DNA from: Echinostoma caproni
Taxonomy: Eukaryota > Platyhelminthes > Trematoda > Plagiorchiida > Echinostomatidae
Assembly: GCA_900618425.1 (NCBI GenBank)
Contig: UZAN01040514.1
Coordinates: forward strand, 33,225-68,174
Length of the DNA stretch: 34,950 nt
Direction: 5' to 3'
Every line of letters starts with the position of its first letter. Positions within the stretch are counted from its first letter, which is position 1. This document shows, piece after piece, positions 33,725 to 34,950 of the stretch. The notes under the pieces were generated by a model. That model was not told the DNA's origin and made no database searches. It was given only the letters and a program-made list of their open reading frames with translations. A program made the position numbers and the translations under genes.

Positions 33725-34075
33725 ATTCTAAATGGCGGAATACGAAATGACGAAAACGGTAGTGCTGCAATCCAGAATATGATGTGGATATGAATTTGGA
33801 TTTTCATTTCGCCTGTTCACCGAGCTTGGCAATTTGTTTGCAAACGTTTCGTCACCAGCCGAAGTGACATCACCAGTGCTTGTGAAGTGGCAGTCTTCTG
33901 TTTGTGTCCGTCCGTTTATATATGTGTTCTTCTCCACCGACCATTGCTGTCCCTTGTTCTCATTGTGGACATACACATACGGACACAAGCACTGATGATG
34001 TCACCTCGGCTGGTGATGAAACGTTTGCAACCGAATCGCCAAGCTCGGCGAACAGGCGAAATGGAATTCAGATCA
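33725..34075. repeat. Foldback (inverted) repeat built from a dispersed repeat family
   Basis: Two arms of about 84 bases, 33801-33884 and 33984-34066, are inverted copies of each other with roughly 85 percent identity by eye, around a 99-base spacer. Shared blocks are TTTCGCCTGTTC, CGAGCTTGGC, GCAAACGTTTC, CACCAGCCGA and CAGTGCTTGTG. The left arm plus spacer (33801-33965) also aligns with 2830-2990. The right arm read on the plus strand contains CTGATGA...GAAAC with an intervening hairpin. Transcribed, the region could form a long double-stranded hairpin. The short peptides it encodes on both strands are not convincing genes. Confidence 0.8.
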
Positions 34076-34149
34076 CCCAAGCTACGAGAACCAATTTTCA
34101 ATACTTTGTCAACAATTTGGATTTCGACCGAACGGACCAATGATGGCCA

Positions 34150-34950
34150 GTAGTAACCGTTCAACAAAATCTCGTAGGTTTTATTGGACTTTTTTCGATA
34201 AACCAATCACCACGTGCAAGTTAATAGGCCATTGTCTTGTGACTGTGAGCTGAATACGATTGCCAGTAAGATCGGTATCATATGAGTTAAATTTATAATT
34301 ACTCGAATGCGGCTGTGGAATGGGCCAGCTTCAAGGCAACTACCCACGAACGACGACTTGAAGTGAATGAGAGCAGAGGGTGGATATGATGCTTCCGGTG
34401 TGGGAAAGTAACAGATAGAGCAAGGCCTTAAGGCTTTTACGTTCAATTCAACAGTGCTGAGTTAATTTTTAACTATTCGCAACATTGGTAGTACCAGTTC
34501 GGGCATGGCAATGGTGGAGGCATTGGCTTCCTAGTTCCTCAGCGGAATGACATCGGTTATAGTGTAACCATTGCCATTGTTTGGCTTTTAACAACTAAGA
34601 TAAAGGCTCACTATCCGAGCAGCATCTACTCACGGAATTGCCACGTGGTTTTCTACGCCTATTTACGCTAATAATCGGTTACAAACATCATGGAGCAAAC
34701 ACTACCACTTTTTTCTGCAAGTTTTCAATATTGATAACCATTACCCACAGTTGGGATATCAGTATTGGACAAAAGATATCCTGGATAACACAAATTTTCG
34801 TTTAAAAACCATCTCTTTCCCAGACCCAGCGCATTTTTGGCGAATCACCAGTGCTGCAAAACACCACGTGGTGAAACCTATCTAGTACCTTGCAGTAAAT
34901 GTGAAAAATCACATAATCTCAGACTCAGCGTCATCAATTCTGTCTACTTA
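34150..34950. other. No recognised gene
   Basis: Only short minus-strand open segments (for example 34207-34446, 79 codons) without motifs. No repeat or RNA gene was recognised up to the right edge. Confidence 0.4.

Noticed and set aside
33887..34206. Overlapping open frames of 79-96 codons on both strands
   Set aside because: They lie in the foldback repeat, are mirrored between arms and strands, and show no domain.

Overview
The window looks like repeat-rich, gene-poor DNA from a metazoan nuclear genome, most likely a flatworm and probably a digenean fluke. The reasons are: no prokaryotic gene packing, AT-rich sequence with many di- and trinucleotide microsatellites, splice-like signals, several decayed non-LTR retrotransposons, and LINE C-terminal protein tails of a kind I associate with trematode genomes. 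The taxon is inferred from recall and was not tested. Five isolated N bases and an 820-base N run (18990-19809) mark a draft assembly.

The best-supported content is mobile DNA. Decayed LINE pieces lie at 1-960 (minus; endonuclease end to start of reverse transcriptase, running off the left edge), 4975-5530 (plus; C-terminus), 16604-18989 and probably across the gap (minus; nearly complete endonuclease-RT-C-terminus), 21721-22611 (minus; RTE-like C-terminus with a trinucleotide 3' tail) and 29085-29300 (minus; CR1/jockey-like C-terminal end followed by a 7-bp tandem tail). All carry stops or frameshifts. tRNA-derived SINE-like elements lie at 25070-25243 (minus) and 31244-31410 (plus), two copies of one family with a tRNA-Leu-like head, and at 32845-32990 (minus), a second family. 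A weaker tRNA-like candidate is at 9745-10010. A further dispersed repeat occurs at 2749-2990 and again at 33725-34075, where a second, inverted partial copy makes a long foldback.

The most interesting signal is in the second SINE family. Downstream of its tRNA-like head, the minus strand at 32857-32903 carries the ordered elements of a type I hammerhead ribozyme core: CTGATGA, a short stem-loop, GAAAC, a tetraloop and GTC, with flanks that partly pair as helix I. The 33.8-34.1 kb foldback family carries a looser CTGATGA...GAAAC arrangement.

No complete host gene is recognisable. Several short open segments have good splice-like borders. On the minus strand (7414-7646, 8334-8485, 23788-23975, 26020-26237, 27723-28194) a few contain phrases resembling degraded or divergent cadherin repeats, which could mean one large intron-rich gene crossing the window. 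On the plus strand there are candidates at 6603-6693, 11617-12010, 15758-15935 and 26654-26947. All are low confidence and need RNA evidence or homology searches. The rest of the window shows microsatellites and no recognisable feature.
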